64,000 nucleotides of DNA from JAADJA01 sp963840975 (GTDB taxonomy: Bacteria; Bacteroidota; Bacteroidia; Bacteroidales; JAADJA01), in NCBI GenBank assembly GCA_963840975.1, contig CAWJBC010000002.1, forward strand, positions 372,001 to 436,000, given 5' to 3'. Shown piece by piece: positions 25,905-35,006 of this stretch. The translations under genes were made by a program, and so were the position numbers. Below the pieces are notes generated by a model. The model had not been told where the DNA came from. It saw only the letters and a list, made by a program, of their open reading frames with translations, and ran no database searches. The first letter of the stretch is position 1; every line of letters begins with the position of its first letter.

Positions 25905-26663
25905 TTATTGATTTCCTTGGGTCAGGTTTTTAATAAACTCATCATTTCTTCTAACAGCTACGTCAAGTTCAATTCCATTCTCGAGCAAAACTCGATATCC
26001 ATTTGTTTTAGAATAGGACTTTACAAAATTCAGGTTAATCAGATAGGACTTATGTATTCTGAAAAAATATTTGGCAGGGAGAAGTTCTTCTATTATTTTT
26101 AAAGTTCTCGGAACCATTACCAAATCTCCAGTATTCAGATGAATCTTTGTGTAATTCTCATCTGCTTCACAATAAATAATATTTTTAATTTTTTCCAACC
26201 GATACCCGTCCATTGTTGGTAATGCAATTTTACTATGAATATCGTCACCGATTGCAATATTTGATAGCATCGCTTCAATTCGTTCTTGCTTTTTGCTGTG
26301 ATTTAATTTCTTTTCTAAAGCAGTAATCGCTTCTTTAAGGTCTATGAAATTAACCGGTTTCAACAAATAATCCAATGCAGAAAACTTAATTGCCTTTATA
26401 GCATATTGTTTATAGGCTGTCGTGAAAATGACATCAAAATGAATGTGATCAAAATAGCTGAATAAGGCAAATCCATTTTCTTCGGGCATTTCGATATCCA
26501 AAAAAACTATTTCAGGATTGTACTTATGAATAAAACCAACACCTTCTTTTACTGAACCGGCAAGCGCTTTAACCTGAATCTTATCATTGAAATACCGTAC
26601 GATGAGTTTATTTAAAACCTCACGAGCCTGGCGTTCATCATCAATAATAATACAATTAATCAT
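25905..26663 (-). CDS. LytTR-family response regulator
   Basis: About 252 residues from the ATG at 26663. A start at 26699 would add 12 residues before the canonical receiver opening MINCIIIDDERQAREVL. Receiver domain (1-120): acidic pair DD at 8-9, phosphorylated Asp56 in VFLDIEMPEENG, conserved Thr/Lys in FTTAYKQYAIKAIKFSALDYLLKP. C-terminal LytTR DNA-binding domain (about 150-250), with IIYCEADENYTKIHL and FFRIHKSYLINLNFV. It pairs with the histidine kinase 10 bases downstream, same transcript. Target promoters are not identifiable here. Confidence 0.9.
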   Translation of the reverse strand: MINCIIIDDERQAREVLNKLIVRYFNDKIQVKALAGSVKEGVGFIHKYNPEIVFLDIEMPEENGFALFSYFDHIHFDVIFTTAYKQYAIKAIKFSALDYLLKPVNFIDLKEAITALEKKLNHSKKQERIEAMLSNIAIGDDIHSKIALPTMDGYRLEKIKNIIYCEADENYTKIHLNTGDLVMVPRTLKIIEELLPAKYFFRIHKSYLINLNFVKSYSKTNGYRVLLENGIELDVAVRRNDEFIKNLTQGNQ

Positions 26664-26915
26664 TTCACTTACGCAATAGAAATATGCCCAAACCAGCAAT
26701 TTTTATTAAAAAGCTAAAATTAGTAAATTAATGGAAGGTGCTGAGTGCAGATTTATTTAACGTAGTCTATTTAAAAATATCCGTCCCAATTTTGTGGTTA
26801 ATCGTAATTTGATTATTGATAATTTTTAGGGGTGGTATGAAAACCACTTGTCCAATCCATCCTGATTTTAATACGCAACAGTTTCGCGACACAAGTGAAT
26901 AAAATCAATCAAAAA

Positions 26916-27917
26916 CTATTCCTCAAACTTCAGCGAGTAAATCAGCGCTTCCATTTGTATCATCAAATCGCGTTTGGGTGCGTTGGGAGCATAGGCATAG
27001 CCATCGAGGGTGACAACTTTATTCCGTTTTTCATCAACGAGTGTATAATTTACAAATGGACCACCCATGAAATCATTTTCAAGTTTCCAGAGTCCTTTGG
27101 TTTCGACGGCGAACAAACCATTAAAGTCAATCTTTTTGGAGATGACTGGTAAATAATCCTGGCTCACGGTCATAAACGAACCTTCGGTGGGTCCGGGAAT
27201 ATACTCTTCGGTCATGCTGTTTCTGAAGGCTACTATTCTTGCTACGTCGAAGGCAACTGTGTCAATAAAGTCGTACATATAGATCATTATTCCCTGGCTT
27301 ATTTTTGGCGTTTCCTTTCTGATCCAGACAAAATCAGCCGATTTTTTGGCGATATAAAATCCGCTGGGCAATTCCAATGTCATGTGATATTCATTCTTCA
27401 ACTCTAATATCACTTCAGGATCCCTGAACTTCTTGAAAGTATTGATCAGCCTTTCCCTTTCGGATTTCATCAGCACTGCTAAAACCGAATATTTTGAATC
27501 TTCAAAGTATGCTACCAGAGCTTCCTCCGAAGGAGCGCTCAGTTGGATCACGGTCTGCGGACTTGCCCATTCATCTTTCCTGACATCCAGTCTTGCTTTT
27601 TTCAGGGTATTGTCAATATCAACAATGAAAACATTGTGATGAGACTGGTACATGGGGGTATTGCTGAAACTTGCCATTGGAATATTTGCCATCTCAAACA
27701 AAGGTTCCGGCTGGGGAAGGACATCAAACTCCGTGTTAAAAAATTGCCTGATGGTATCCAATGCGGCGCTCTCCCACTTCGCCTCGTTATTGGTGACAAC
27801 GATCATTTCAGCAGTTTTACCGGAAGAATTTGGTTTGTAAGTACCTGTATCATCACAGGAGATGATCGTCAGGCAGAAAAAAAGAAATGCGATCAGATTT
27901 AAATTGCGGTTCATCAT
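26916..27917 (-). CDS. DUF4837 family lipoprotein
   Basis: 333 residues with a lipobox at LTIISC. The conserved DUF4837 features are visible: EMIVVTNNEAKWESAALDTI after the signal, QPEPLFEMANIPMASFS, then FKKFRDPEVILELKNEYHMT and the C-terminal GLWKLENDFMGGPFVNYTLV. The family is widespread and nearly confined to Bacteroidota; its function is unknown. Envelope location follows from the signal. It lies 96 bases downstream of the transglycosylase gene and is probably co-transcribed. Confidence 0.85.
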   Translation of the reverse strand: MMNRNLNLIAFLFFCLTIISCDDTGTYKPNSSGKTAEMIVVTNNEAKWESAALDTIRQFFNTEFDVLPQPEPLFEMANIPMASFSNTPMYQSHHNVFIVDIDNTLKKARLDVRKDEWASPQTVIQLSAPSEEALVAYFEDSKYSVLAVLMKSERERLINTFKKFRDPEVILELKNEYHMTLELPSGFYIAKKSADFVWIRKETPKISQGIMIYMYDFIDTVAFDVARIVAFRNSMTEEYIPGPTEGSFMTVSQDYLPVISKKIDFNGLFAVETKGLWKLENDFMGGPFVNYTLVDEKRNKVVTLDGYAYAPNAPKRDLMIQMEALIYSLKFEE

Positions 27918-28013
27918 ATTTGAAAATTTGGATTTCTATAATTAAAGCCGAACAGAAAATCAAATGCCAAAATGAAGGTCAAAACCGGGTTTCAGCCGGA
28001 ATAACAAAAGGGA

Positions 28014-29795
28014 TTAACCTTTTTGGGCTACTTTCAGTTTCTGCCCGGGCATAAGTTTTGAGTTACTGATATTGTTCAGTCTCTTGATCTGCTCAACTGT
28101 AACGCCATCATATTGCCTGGCGATGTCCCATAATGTATCACCTTTACGTACTGTGTGATAAATATAATCCTCACTTTTCAGCTTCTTTTCAGGCAGCTTT
28201 TCGGGTTGTTTTTCTGTAGCTGTAACTTCAATTTTCGGAGCGGTAACCAATAAATTCTGTGATGGATGAATGGTATCATCCTTCAGATTATTCCACTTTT
28301 TCATATCATCAACCGTACAATTATTTTTTTGCGCAATGGAAGCCAAAGTCTCCCCACTAGCGACAATGTGCCTGTTGGTATCTTTATTCACCTGAACGAC
28401 CTCCTTTGGTTTCTGCCCGGCGGTTTTGGAGGTGGTGCTTGTTGTTTTTCCCGGACTTAAAATATACAATTTTTGGCCCGGGCGTATGGTATTACTTTTC
28501 AGGTTATTCCAACTTTTCAAACTCGTTACAGAGCAATGATATTTTTTGGCAATCAGTCCCAGGCTCTCACCACTTCTCACCACGTGAATATCCTGTTCTT
28601 TGGATTTTTTAACTTCAGCAAGCAGCTTTTCTTTTTCAATCCCTTTGGTGGATTTATAAGCATAGAGTGCGCTTTCATTCTCAATAAACTCGCCGGTATA
28701 CTTATGCTGCAATCGCAGAATATATTTCTGATCCTTATTCGCCGGAATGATGCCGGCTTTGTAAGCAGGATTTAAAAATTCAATCTCTTCCCTGGGTATT
28801 TTAAGGTACTCTGATATCTGCTCAAACGACAGAACATCTTTTATTTGAACTGTGTCAATTTCTTCAAAAAGGATAAGTGGACGCGTGGGATACAAATTGT
28901 GTTCAACAGAATAATTCATCAGGTACATGACGGCGATAAAAGCGGGCACATAACCGCGGGTTTCGGATGGAAGGTAAGGCCAGATTGCCCAGTAATTTTT
29001 TACTCCGCCAGCACGGCGTATGGCTTTGTTTACATTTCCTGCCCCGGAATTATAGGCAGCCATTACCAGGTTCCAGTCGCCGTAAATATTGTAGAGGTCG
29101 GTCATGTGGCGGCAGGCGGCATCGGTAGCTTTGTAAGGGTCAAAACGGTCATCAACGAGCGAATTCGCTTTGAGTCCATAAAGTTTACCTGTATTGTACA
29201 TGAACTGCCACAAGCCTTTGGCACCTGCACGCGAATTGGCAGTCGGGTTGAGGGCTGATTCAACAACGGCAAGGTATTTTAGCTCCAGAGGCATGTTATA
29301 CTTATCAAGCTGTTCCTCGAAAAAAGGAAAATAAACTTCAGCCAATCCCAGAATTCTGGAAGAAAGTGCACGCTTTCTGACGGAATACAACTCAATGAAA
29401 GCCTTTACATTTTTATTATAGGTGATATCAATCAATGAGTTCCTGTCGAGGTAATCAATCCTCGACTGGAGGACCGAGTCGCTGAAAACAGGGACAAAAC
29501 CGGCAGGGTAGAGGTTTACATTCAGCACACTTGAATCAAGAGGAAAACTATTGTTGGTGAAAAACTTAATATTTACAAGGCTATCGAGCATATCGCCGAT
29601 AACAGATTTTTTCAGGTCGCTGGCAATGAGTAAATTCATCGCGGCGGTATCATTTACCGGTAGTTCATTTTTTATGCCCAGCGCCAGACTTTCATATTGA
29701 TCCGTTGTGTCGGGAACAGGTATGTAAGGCGCTGTAAAAACCGTTCCGATTGAGAAAAGAAAAGAAACAAGAATTATAGAGGATTTAATCATCAT
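28014..29795 (-). CDS. MltD-like lytic transglycosylase with three LysM domains
   Basis: 593 residues. Signal peptide (1-21). SLT catalytic domain at about residues 165-300: Glu179 in VVESALNPTANSRAGAKGLW is the catalytic acid, followed by MAAYNSGAGNVNKAIR. Three LysM peptidoglycan-binding modules lie at about 405-450 (HVVRSGESLGLIAKKYHC), 475-520 (HIVASGETLASIAQKNNC) and 545-590 (YHTVRKGDTLWDIARQYDG). E. coli MltD has the same order with two LysM. It cleaves glycan strands of peptidoglycan in the periplasm. First gene of a unit with DUF4837; promoter upstream. The window also encodes MltF, so two transglycosylase classes occur within 20 kb. Confidence 0.9.
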   Translation of the reverse strand: MMIKSSIILVSFLFSIGTVFTAPYIPVPDTTDQYESLALGIKNELPVNDTAAMNLLIASDLKKSVIGDMLDSLVNIKFFTNNSFPLDSSVLNVNLYPAGFVPVFSDSVLQSRIDYLDRNSLIDITYNKNVKAFIELYSVRKRALSSRILGLAEVYFPFFEEQLDKYNMPLELKYLAVVESALNPTANSRAGAKGLWQFMYNTGKLYGLKANSLVDDRFDPYKATDAACRHMTDLYNIYGDWNLVMAAYNSGAGNVNKAIRRAGGVKNYWAIWPYLPSETRGYVPAFIAVMYLMNYSVEHNLYPTRPLILFEEIDTVQIKDVLSFEQISEYLKIPREEIEFLNPAYKAGIIPANKDQKYILRLQHKYTGEFIENESALYAYKSTKGIEKEKLLAEVKKSKEQDIHVVRSGESLGLIAKKYHCSVTSLKSWNNLKSNTIRPGQKLYILSPGKTTSTTSKTAGQKPKEVVQVNKDTNRHIVASGETLASIAQKNNCTVDDMKKWNNLKDDTIHPSQNLLVTAPKIEVTATEKQPEKLPEKKLKSEDYIYHTVRKGDTLWDIARQYDGVTVEQIKRLNNISNSKLMPGQKLKVAQKG

Positions 29796-29859
29796 TATTT
29801 TTCAGAGTTAAGATCAAGTTGAACAATACCGATCTTACGGCAGAAATCTACTTTCGTTG

Positions 29860-29893
29860 CAAACTTAAACCATTTTAACGCCAAATGACCAAA
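29860..29893 (-). promoter_or_regulatory. Promoter of the MltD-like gene
   Basis: Minus-strand TAAGTTTG (29860-29867) is followed by an extended C at 29859. TTTG (29890-29893) lies 22 bases upstream, slightly longer than the usual 19-21. The leader to the ATG at 29795 is about 60 bases. Confidence 0.5.
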
Positions 29894-29953
29894 TAAATTA
29901 TCAGCTTATTCACTGGATGTTGTTAATTCATAAGTGTCACCCGACGATCATCT

Positions 29954-30154
29954 TCAATCTTTCGGATCAGCAGGTTCATTGTCTTTTTTTGATTTATCAT
30001 CAGGATTAAGTCCGTCCTTAAATTCCTTTACTCCCTTACCAATTCCTTTCATCAATTCAGGGATCTTTTTTCCGCCAAACAATAAAATAACCACTACCAC
30101 CACAAGGGCGATCTGCCAGGGACCAATTATGCCAATAAGAATATTTGCTGTCAT
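29954..30154 (-). CDS. tatA: Sec-independent translocase protein TatA/E
   Basis: 66 residues. One N-terminal membrane helix (IIGPWQIALVVVVVILLFGG), the hinge FGGKKIPELMKGIGKG, an amphipathic helix (GKGVKEFKDGL) and a charged tail, the full TatA pattern. It polymerises into the pore-forming part of the twin-arginine pathway. tatC is not adjacent, as is common in Bacteroidota. It lies 158 bases downstream of the start of the MltD gene region and has its own -7 box, so it is likely a separate unit. Confidence 0.88.
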   Translation of the reverse strand: MTANILIGIIGPWQIALVVVVVILLFGGKKIPELMKGIGKGVKEFKDGLNPDDKSKKDNEPADPKD

Positions 30155-30171
30155 TTTTATAAATTAATCTA

Positions 30172-30179
30172 CAAATATA
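30172..30179 (-). promoter_or_regulatory. -7 box upstream of tatA
   Basis: Minus-strand TATATTTG fits TAnnTTTG exactly and lies 17 bases before the ATG at 30154. No good -33 element at the usual distance. Confidence 0.4.
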
Positions 30180-30286
30180 CGCTATTTTGAAACACACTGT
30201 TGTAACCCTGTCTTTATTGTTATCGTTATACAATGCAACCTTTCGCACGGATGAAAAGTCTTTTGAACAATCTTTAATTCATCATC

Positions 30287-32695
30287 ATGAAGAAAAATAT
30301 TTACCTCCTCATTGTCCTCAGCGGAATAATCCTTTTCTCTTACAATCAATCTTTTGCCCAGGAACGTACCATTGAACCGGGCGCTTACACGCACGAAATG
30401 TCGGAAAGGGAGAAAGCCCTTGTCCATCTTTTGGGGAAAGATTTCAAAGCTACCGACCCTCCTCCCGGAATTGTAAATAATATTGCCGAATTCGATCACA
30501 TGCAGGGCGTTCTGATCCGCTATCCTTTTGGGATATCCTATGAACTTATTGCAGGTTTTTCGGAAGAAATAATGGTCACAACCATCGTATCGAATGCCAG
30601 CAACCAGAATTTGGTGACCAACCAATACCAGGCGAATGGTGTAAATATGGCGAACGTCAATTTTTTAATTGCCCCGACAGAATCCTATTGGACACGTGAC
30701 TATGGTCCAATGTACATCCGTTATGGCGATGATGAGATAGGCATTGTGGACTTTATCTATAACCGTCCCGACCGCCCGAATGATGACCTTATCCCTCAAA
30801 AAGTTGCACAACTTCTGGGTGTTGAATGGTTCGGAATGGATCTGATAGCCACCGGAGGGAATTATATGACAGACGGATACGGCATTTCATCTTCTTCTGA
30901 TCTGATATGGACTGAGAATCCCACTTTATCCCATGCTGAAATTGACCAGTTGGTATTGGATTACCTGGGCATCAATACTTACCACGTGGTTCCCGATCCA
31001 AACAACACTTATATTGACCATATTGATTGCTGGGGAAAATTTCTGGATGTTGATAAAGTTTTGATTCGTGAAGTTCCAACCACTCATCCGCAGTACGACG
31101 AAATTGAAGCAACGGCTGCTTATTACGCCGCTCAGATTTCAGCATGGGGAAACCATTTTCAGGTTTTCCGGGTGTGGACACCCAATAATCAACCCTACAC
31201 CAACTCCATCATCCTGAACAACAGGGTTTTCGTCCCTATAACCGGTTCGCAATGGGATGATGATGCGATTGCGGCTTACCAGCAAGCCATGCCGGGTTAC
31301 GAAATACTGGGTTTTACCGGATCGTGGCAATCAACCGATGCGCTCCATTGCCGGGCGAATGGCATTGCCGACCTGGACATGCTTCATATCAAACATTTCC
31401 CTTTGCTGGGTGATCAACCCGCACAAGCAGAATATGAAATTGAGGCATCCATCACAGCTTACAGCGGTTCACCTGTCATTGACAATGAAGTGAAGGTTTT
31501 TTATTGGATCAACGGTGGGAGCCAGCAGGAAATCGTGATGACCCACGAAAGCGGCAAAATCTATACTGCAATTTTACCGGGCGCTTCCGCAGGTTCCGAA
31601 ATAGCTTATTATATTGCAGCCGCCGATCAGTCGGGCAAAACATCCAATCATCCTTTTATAGGATCTGCCGATCCGCATGTGTTTTACATAGGCGAGCAGT
31701 TATTTCCCGGAATCGCTGTCAATACAACTGAGATCAACGCCTGGGTCAACCAGGGAGACACGGATATTGAGACATTTCAATTGTCAAATACAGGACAGTT
31801 GGAGTTGAATTATTCCATCACCTGGAATGCGGCGGTTTTTGAAGATTATACTTATACCGTTGCCAACAGTCCCAATCAGAATACCTGGGATTACAATACA
31901 TTTACCGAATTGGGCTGGACCAATTTTGAGGTCGCCAATGTTGAAGGTGAAATTGGCGGCTGGATTATCAATTACCAATGGCTGACGGATAATTATCCTG
32001 AAGAAGGAACCTTCAGGGTGGAATCTCCTGCAGGGACAGCGGCTGTGATTGCTGCCGGTTCAAGCTCCGGAAATTACACCGTCAATCTTGATGTTTTCAA
32101 TGGTGAAGCCATGCAGGGAATCTGGAAACTGTGGATAACCGATTCGTATGGCGATGGCGGGCACAAAGCCTCCAATATTACTATTACCATTTCTAAAACG
32201 GTTGAGATTTATCCCTGGCTCGCAGTTGAGCCTGCATCAGGAACAGTTGAACCCGGAGGTTCGCATTCCATAACTGTTACTTGCGATGGTTCTGTGATGC
32301 CTTTGGGTGATTATACGGGAACAATTTTTATTACATCCAACGATCCCGATTATCCCCTGATCGAAATACCTGTTACTTTTCATGTGGATTTCGCTTCAGG
32401 TATCTCGGGAGAACATTATAATAACCCGCGGGTTACGCATTATCCCAATCCTTTCACCGACCAGGTAGTGATAACGCTCGAATTGCCAAAGCCCGCTATT
32501 GTAAACCTTGAAATTTTTGATGCTGTCGGTGAAAAAATCAAAACACTTGCCAGTGGTAAATTCAACGAGGGAACCTATTATTTTGGTTGGGACGGAACCA
32601 ACAAATCCGGTAAGGCTTTACAATCCGGGGTCTATTTTTATCGTTTAACGACTGGTGATTTCGAAAAGGTGGAGAAGCTATTGTTGGTTGATTAA
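30287..32695 (+). CDS. T9SS-exported peptidylarginine deiminase homologue (PPAD-like)
   Basis: 802 residues. Signal peptide ending NQSFAQ. Residues about 45-375 form an agmatine-deiminase/PAD fold with the complete guanidine-hydrolase set: Asp138 (RDYGPMY), His245 and Asp247 (DHIDCWGKF), Asn306 (YTNSIILN), Cys355 (ALHCRANG). The spacing follows P. gingivalis PPAD (Asp130, His236, Asp238, Asn297, Cys351). Arg160 is at the position of PPAD Arg152, which helps bind a C-terminal arginine. Then come an Ig-like domain, a second Ig-like (SNDP-type) domain split by a proprotein-convertase P-like domain (about 520-645), and a type A CTD (HYPNPFTDQVVITLEL to KVEKLLLVD). Expected reaction: peptidyl-arginine to citrulline plus ammonia at the cell surface. 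Free agmatine as substrate is unlikely given export and size. Confidence 0.85.
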   Translation: MKKNIYLLIVLSGIILFSYNQSFAQERTIEPGAYTHEMSEREKALVHLLGKDFKATDPPPGIVNNIAEFDHMQGVLIRYPFGISYELIAGFSEEIMVTTIVSNASNQNLVTNQYQANGVNMANVNFLIAPTESYWTRDYGPMYIRYGDDEIGIVDFIYNRPDRPNDDLIPQKVAQLLGVEWFGMDLIATGGNYMTDGYGISSSSDLIWTENPTLSHAEIDQLVLDYLGINTYHVVPDPNNTYIDHIDCWGKFLDVDKVLIREVPTTHPQYDEIEATAAYYAAQISAWGNHFQVFRVWTPNNQPYTNSIILNNRVFVPITGSQWDDDAIAAYQQAMPGYEILGFTGSWQSTDALHCRANGIADLDMLHIKHFPLLGDQPAQAEYEIEASITAYSGSPVIDNEVKVFYWINGGSQQEIVMTHESGKIYTAILPGASAGSEIAYYIAAADQSGKTSNHPFIGSADPHVFYIGEQLFPGIAVNTTEINAWVNQGDTDIETFQLSNTGQLELNYSITWNAAVFEDYTYTVANSPNQNTWDYNTFTELGWTNFEVANVEGEIGGWIINYQWLTDNYPEEGTFRVESPAGTAAVIAAGSSSGNYTVNLDVFNGEAMQGIWKLWITDSYGDGGHKASNITITISKTVEIYPWLAVEPASGTVEPGGSHSITVTCDGSVMPLGDYTGTIFITSNDPDYPLIEIPVTFHVDFASGISGEHYNNPRVTHYPNPFTDQVVITLELPKPAIVNLEIFDAVGEKIKTLASGKFNEGTYYFGWDGTNKSGKALQSGVYFYRLTTGDFEKVEKLLLVD

Positions 32696-32745
32696 ACATA
32701 AGGGTTTCCAATCTTTAAATGGTATTTTTATTATTAAATTATTGT

Positions 32746-34284
32746 TTAACAAATTTTCCTTTCGAAATAATTTGACTTTCGATTTGAAATTTCATACACA
32801 TACCAGCCTTTTTCAAGATTGGAGATGTTAAGTTGTAAGGTATTGCCTTTATCTGGTAATCGGTAGTCGTATATCTTTCTGCCTGAACTATTGTATAGTT
32901 TAATACGCGATCGTTCAGTTAAAAGCTCCTTGTTTACATAGAAATGAATGATATTGCTTGCCGGATTGGGGTAAACATTAGTGTTAACAACTGTTATTCC
33001 CGTATCAAAAACCTGAACGGGTTCCAGTCCTAAGGTCTTCGCGACTAACATAATAAATAACGAGGTTGCCGTAACAGTTTTCACCCGATGGATGCCAAGC
33101 TATCCCGTAAAGGATCGCTCCCTTATCTTTAGCTGTCATAACTCCCATAACATCGTAACTGATATCTCCTCCAAGTGCTCTTGTATGCTACTTGGTTAAA
33201 ACCTGTATCCACTACATAAAGTTCAATACTGTCAGGACTGTGCACAATCCCAGAAGTCAGCCATAAACCCGGCAATGTAAATGCTGTTATCATCGGCAAA
33301 GGCCATGCATTGCTGTATACGCGTGTACGATCATAAACATTGAGTCTTATTCAAAAAGAGATATTCCGAAATATTTGCAAGGGTATCACAGCGGAATACA
33401 CCTAACCCATAATCATCGTCAAATTCGTTTATTTCCAACCCGCTTGCCATCATATAATGACTTATCGGGATACCAATAGTCAGTCGTTAAATCCGAATCA
33501 ACGATAATAATCCCAAGAACTATGGAAACTAACAGTATCAATTGTCAGATCCGGCTTTAGCACATAACATTCAAAATCACCGTAACCCGTAGTTAGTATG
33601 CTCAAGAAGTCAAATAATTGATTCGAATCTGGGATTCTTGTCAACATCGTAAACCACGTACATTACGTTGATAATTACGAAAAGCGGGTTTCGAGGGTAT
33701 CGCCGGTTTGTGTGAACCTATATAATGAGCAAGTTCGATGCTATATTGATCAGGGTGGAGCACTTGCACGCTCCGCAGATGCAGCTATTAGAATTGTCCC
33801 GTTATCTTCCCTGATAATTTTAGGGTCACCAATCAATTTATACAGGTTCAAGCAAGTCATACTTCTTTTCCGTTATCAGGTTTAAATCCTGGTCAAAAAT
33901 TAAGAACCATCAGCTGTTTCGGCAGGATTATAGTAATCGTTTGGGCCATAACTGCTAAAGACAAAATAATTTCCATTATCAAGCTGTATCACTTTTTCGA
34001 AAAATCAGGTTAGTATCGGGTTGCGAAGTGATAACGATAAATATATAAATGACTTCTCCTTCCAGGTGTCATTTTAAATATAAACCCGTCAGCATCGTAA
34101 GTTTTGATTTATTTTTCTGAATTAATAACCAACCAACAACTCGTATTTCCTTCGTTCATCAATTATATAGCATATAGCAGGAATAGGATTATCTTGCAAT
34201 TTCCCATTCCAATCTGAATGATTCCTGAGCAAATATGAATTGAGCAGTAAAAAATAATCCTATTGCAAAAATTATAGTTTTCAT
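32746..34284 (-). pseudogene. Decayed T9SS cargo gene with many frameshifts
   Basis: A signal peptide begins at the ATG at 34282-34284 (MKTIIFAIGLFFTAQFIFAQ), and a type A CTD occupies 32746-32990 (NVYPNPASNIIHFYVN to NYFERKIC). Between them the minus strand keeps coding-like pieces in all three frames: VIQLDNGNYFVFSSYGPNDY, GYGDFECYVLKPDLTIDTVS, FDDDYGLGVFRCDTLANISE, SPDSIELYVVDTGFNQVAYK, and GDISYDVMGVMTAKDKGAIL. At least five frame changes are needed in 1.5 kb. The intact product would be a secreted protein of about 500 residues, probably a propeller. Premature death of the gene or local consensus error are both possible. The 113-codon open frame at its 3' end is only the CTD remnant. Confidence 0.75.
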
Positions 34285-34433
34285 AATGGTTTATTTTATC
34301 TTATTAAAAGCTAAATTAATTATCTTTTTAAAATAATCATAAAAAAAAAGTTAACGGCAGAAAGAAATCATGTACAGTAAGAATAGAGTAAAATGTTTTT
34401 CTGCTTTAAAAAGATATAAATATTTTAAACACA

Positions 34434-34464
34434 AAGAGGCTGCCCTCTAATGGGGCAGCCTCTT
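34434..34464. terminator. Terminator of the KamA / ATP-grasp / GNAT operon
   Basis: A perfect 12-bp stem: AAGAGGCTGCCC (34434-34445) and GGGCAGCCTCTT (34453-34464) with a 7-base loop, 44 bases after the GNAT stop. On the minus strand it runs into a modest T-rich stretch. Confidence 0.75.
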
Positions 34465-34507
34465 CTCCATTTCTACGCATCTTCGCAAATGCAACCTCAA
34501 TCATCTT

Positions 34508-34840
34508 TTATACTTTTTTCACATACACCAATTTATCATCCCCGAAATCATAAAAATCTTCAAACCTCGCCTTCAGATCGTAAGCATTCTTCTCATAAAA
34601 ACGTTGTGTAGGCAGGTAATATTCTTTGGATGATGTTTCAACGTAAACAGATTTGCCCCCCAATTTCGCAATTTGATCCTCCGTTTCTTTGAGTAATATT
34701 GATCCCAGTCCTTTTCCACGGTAATCATTGTGGGTTACAATCCAGTAAAGATCGTACGAAAGCAACGAACAGGGAATGATCCCGAAACAACTGTATGCCA
34801 CCGGCTTACCATCCATTTCGAGGAAGATGAATTCGTAACC
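34508..34840 (-). CDS. GNAT N-acetyltransferase, C-terminal part (frameshifted)
   Basis: Encodes about 110 residues beginning GYEFIFLEMDGKPVAYSCFG, then the acetyl-CoA binding strand and loop WIVTHNDYRGKGLGSILLKE (motif A, R/Q-x-x-G-x-G/A) and the C-terminal YLPTQRFYEKNAYDL. It continues the protein begun at 35006: one extra base near 34841 (the C in AAGCGGTTAC on the minus strand) separates the frames, and removing it gives one protein of about 165 residues. As written, the fragment would need an internal start (ATG at 34816) and lacks the first strands. Likely transfers acetyl from acetyl-CoA to an amine; see the KamA operon. Confidence 0.75.
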   Translation of the reverse strand, partial: GYEFIFLEMDGKPVAYSCFGIIPCSLLSYDLYWIVTHNDYRGKGLGSILLKETEDQIAKLGGKSVYVETSSKEYYLPTQRFYEKNAYDLKARFEDFYDFGDDKLVYVKKV

Positions 34841-35006
34841 GCTTGTTATTACCGGTTTTCAACCGTTCTTCAACCAGACTCACCGCAACAGGCACTTCAT
34901 CATCCCTGAAAAACCCGGTCGAAACCACAATGTCTCTCACCGCTTCCACATCAGAAGGATAAACTTCCGTCCGGAATTTATAATTGATATCAGTTGGTGT
35001 AGGCAT
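34806..35006 (-). CDS. GNAT N-acetyltransferase, N-terminal part (frameshifted)
   Basis: The genuine coding part covers about 55 residues from MPTPTDINYKFRTEVYPSDV to RLKTGNNK; after a single-base insertion near 34841 the frame runs out of register and stops at 34806. It starts 17 bases inside the end of the ATP-grasp gene at 34990, so it is coupled to the operon. If the indel is real, the acetyltransferase is inactive, since the acetyl-CoA site lies downstream. If it is a consensus error, the operon is complete. Confidence 0.7.
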   Translation of the reverse strand: MPTPTDINYKFRTEVYPSDVEAVRDIVVSTGFFRDDEVPVAVSLVEERLKTGNNKRLRIHLPRNGW

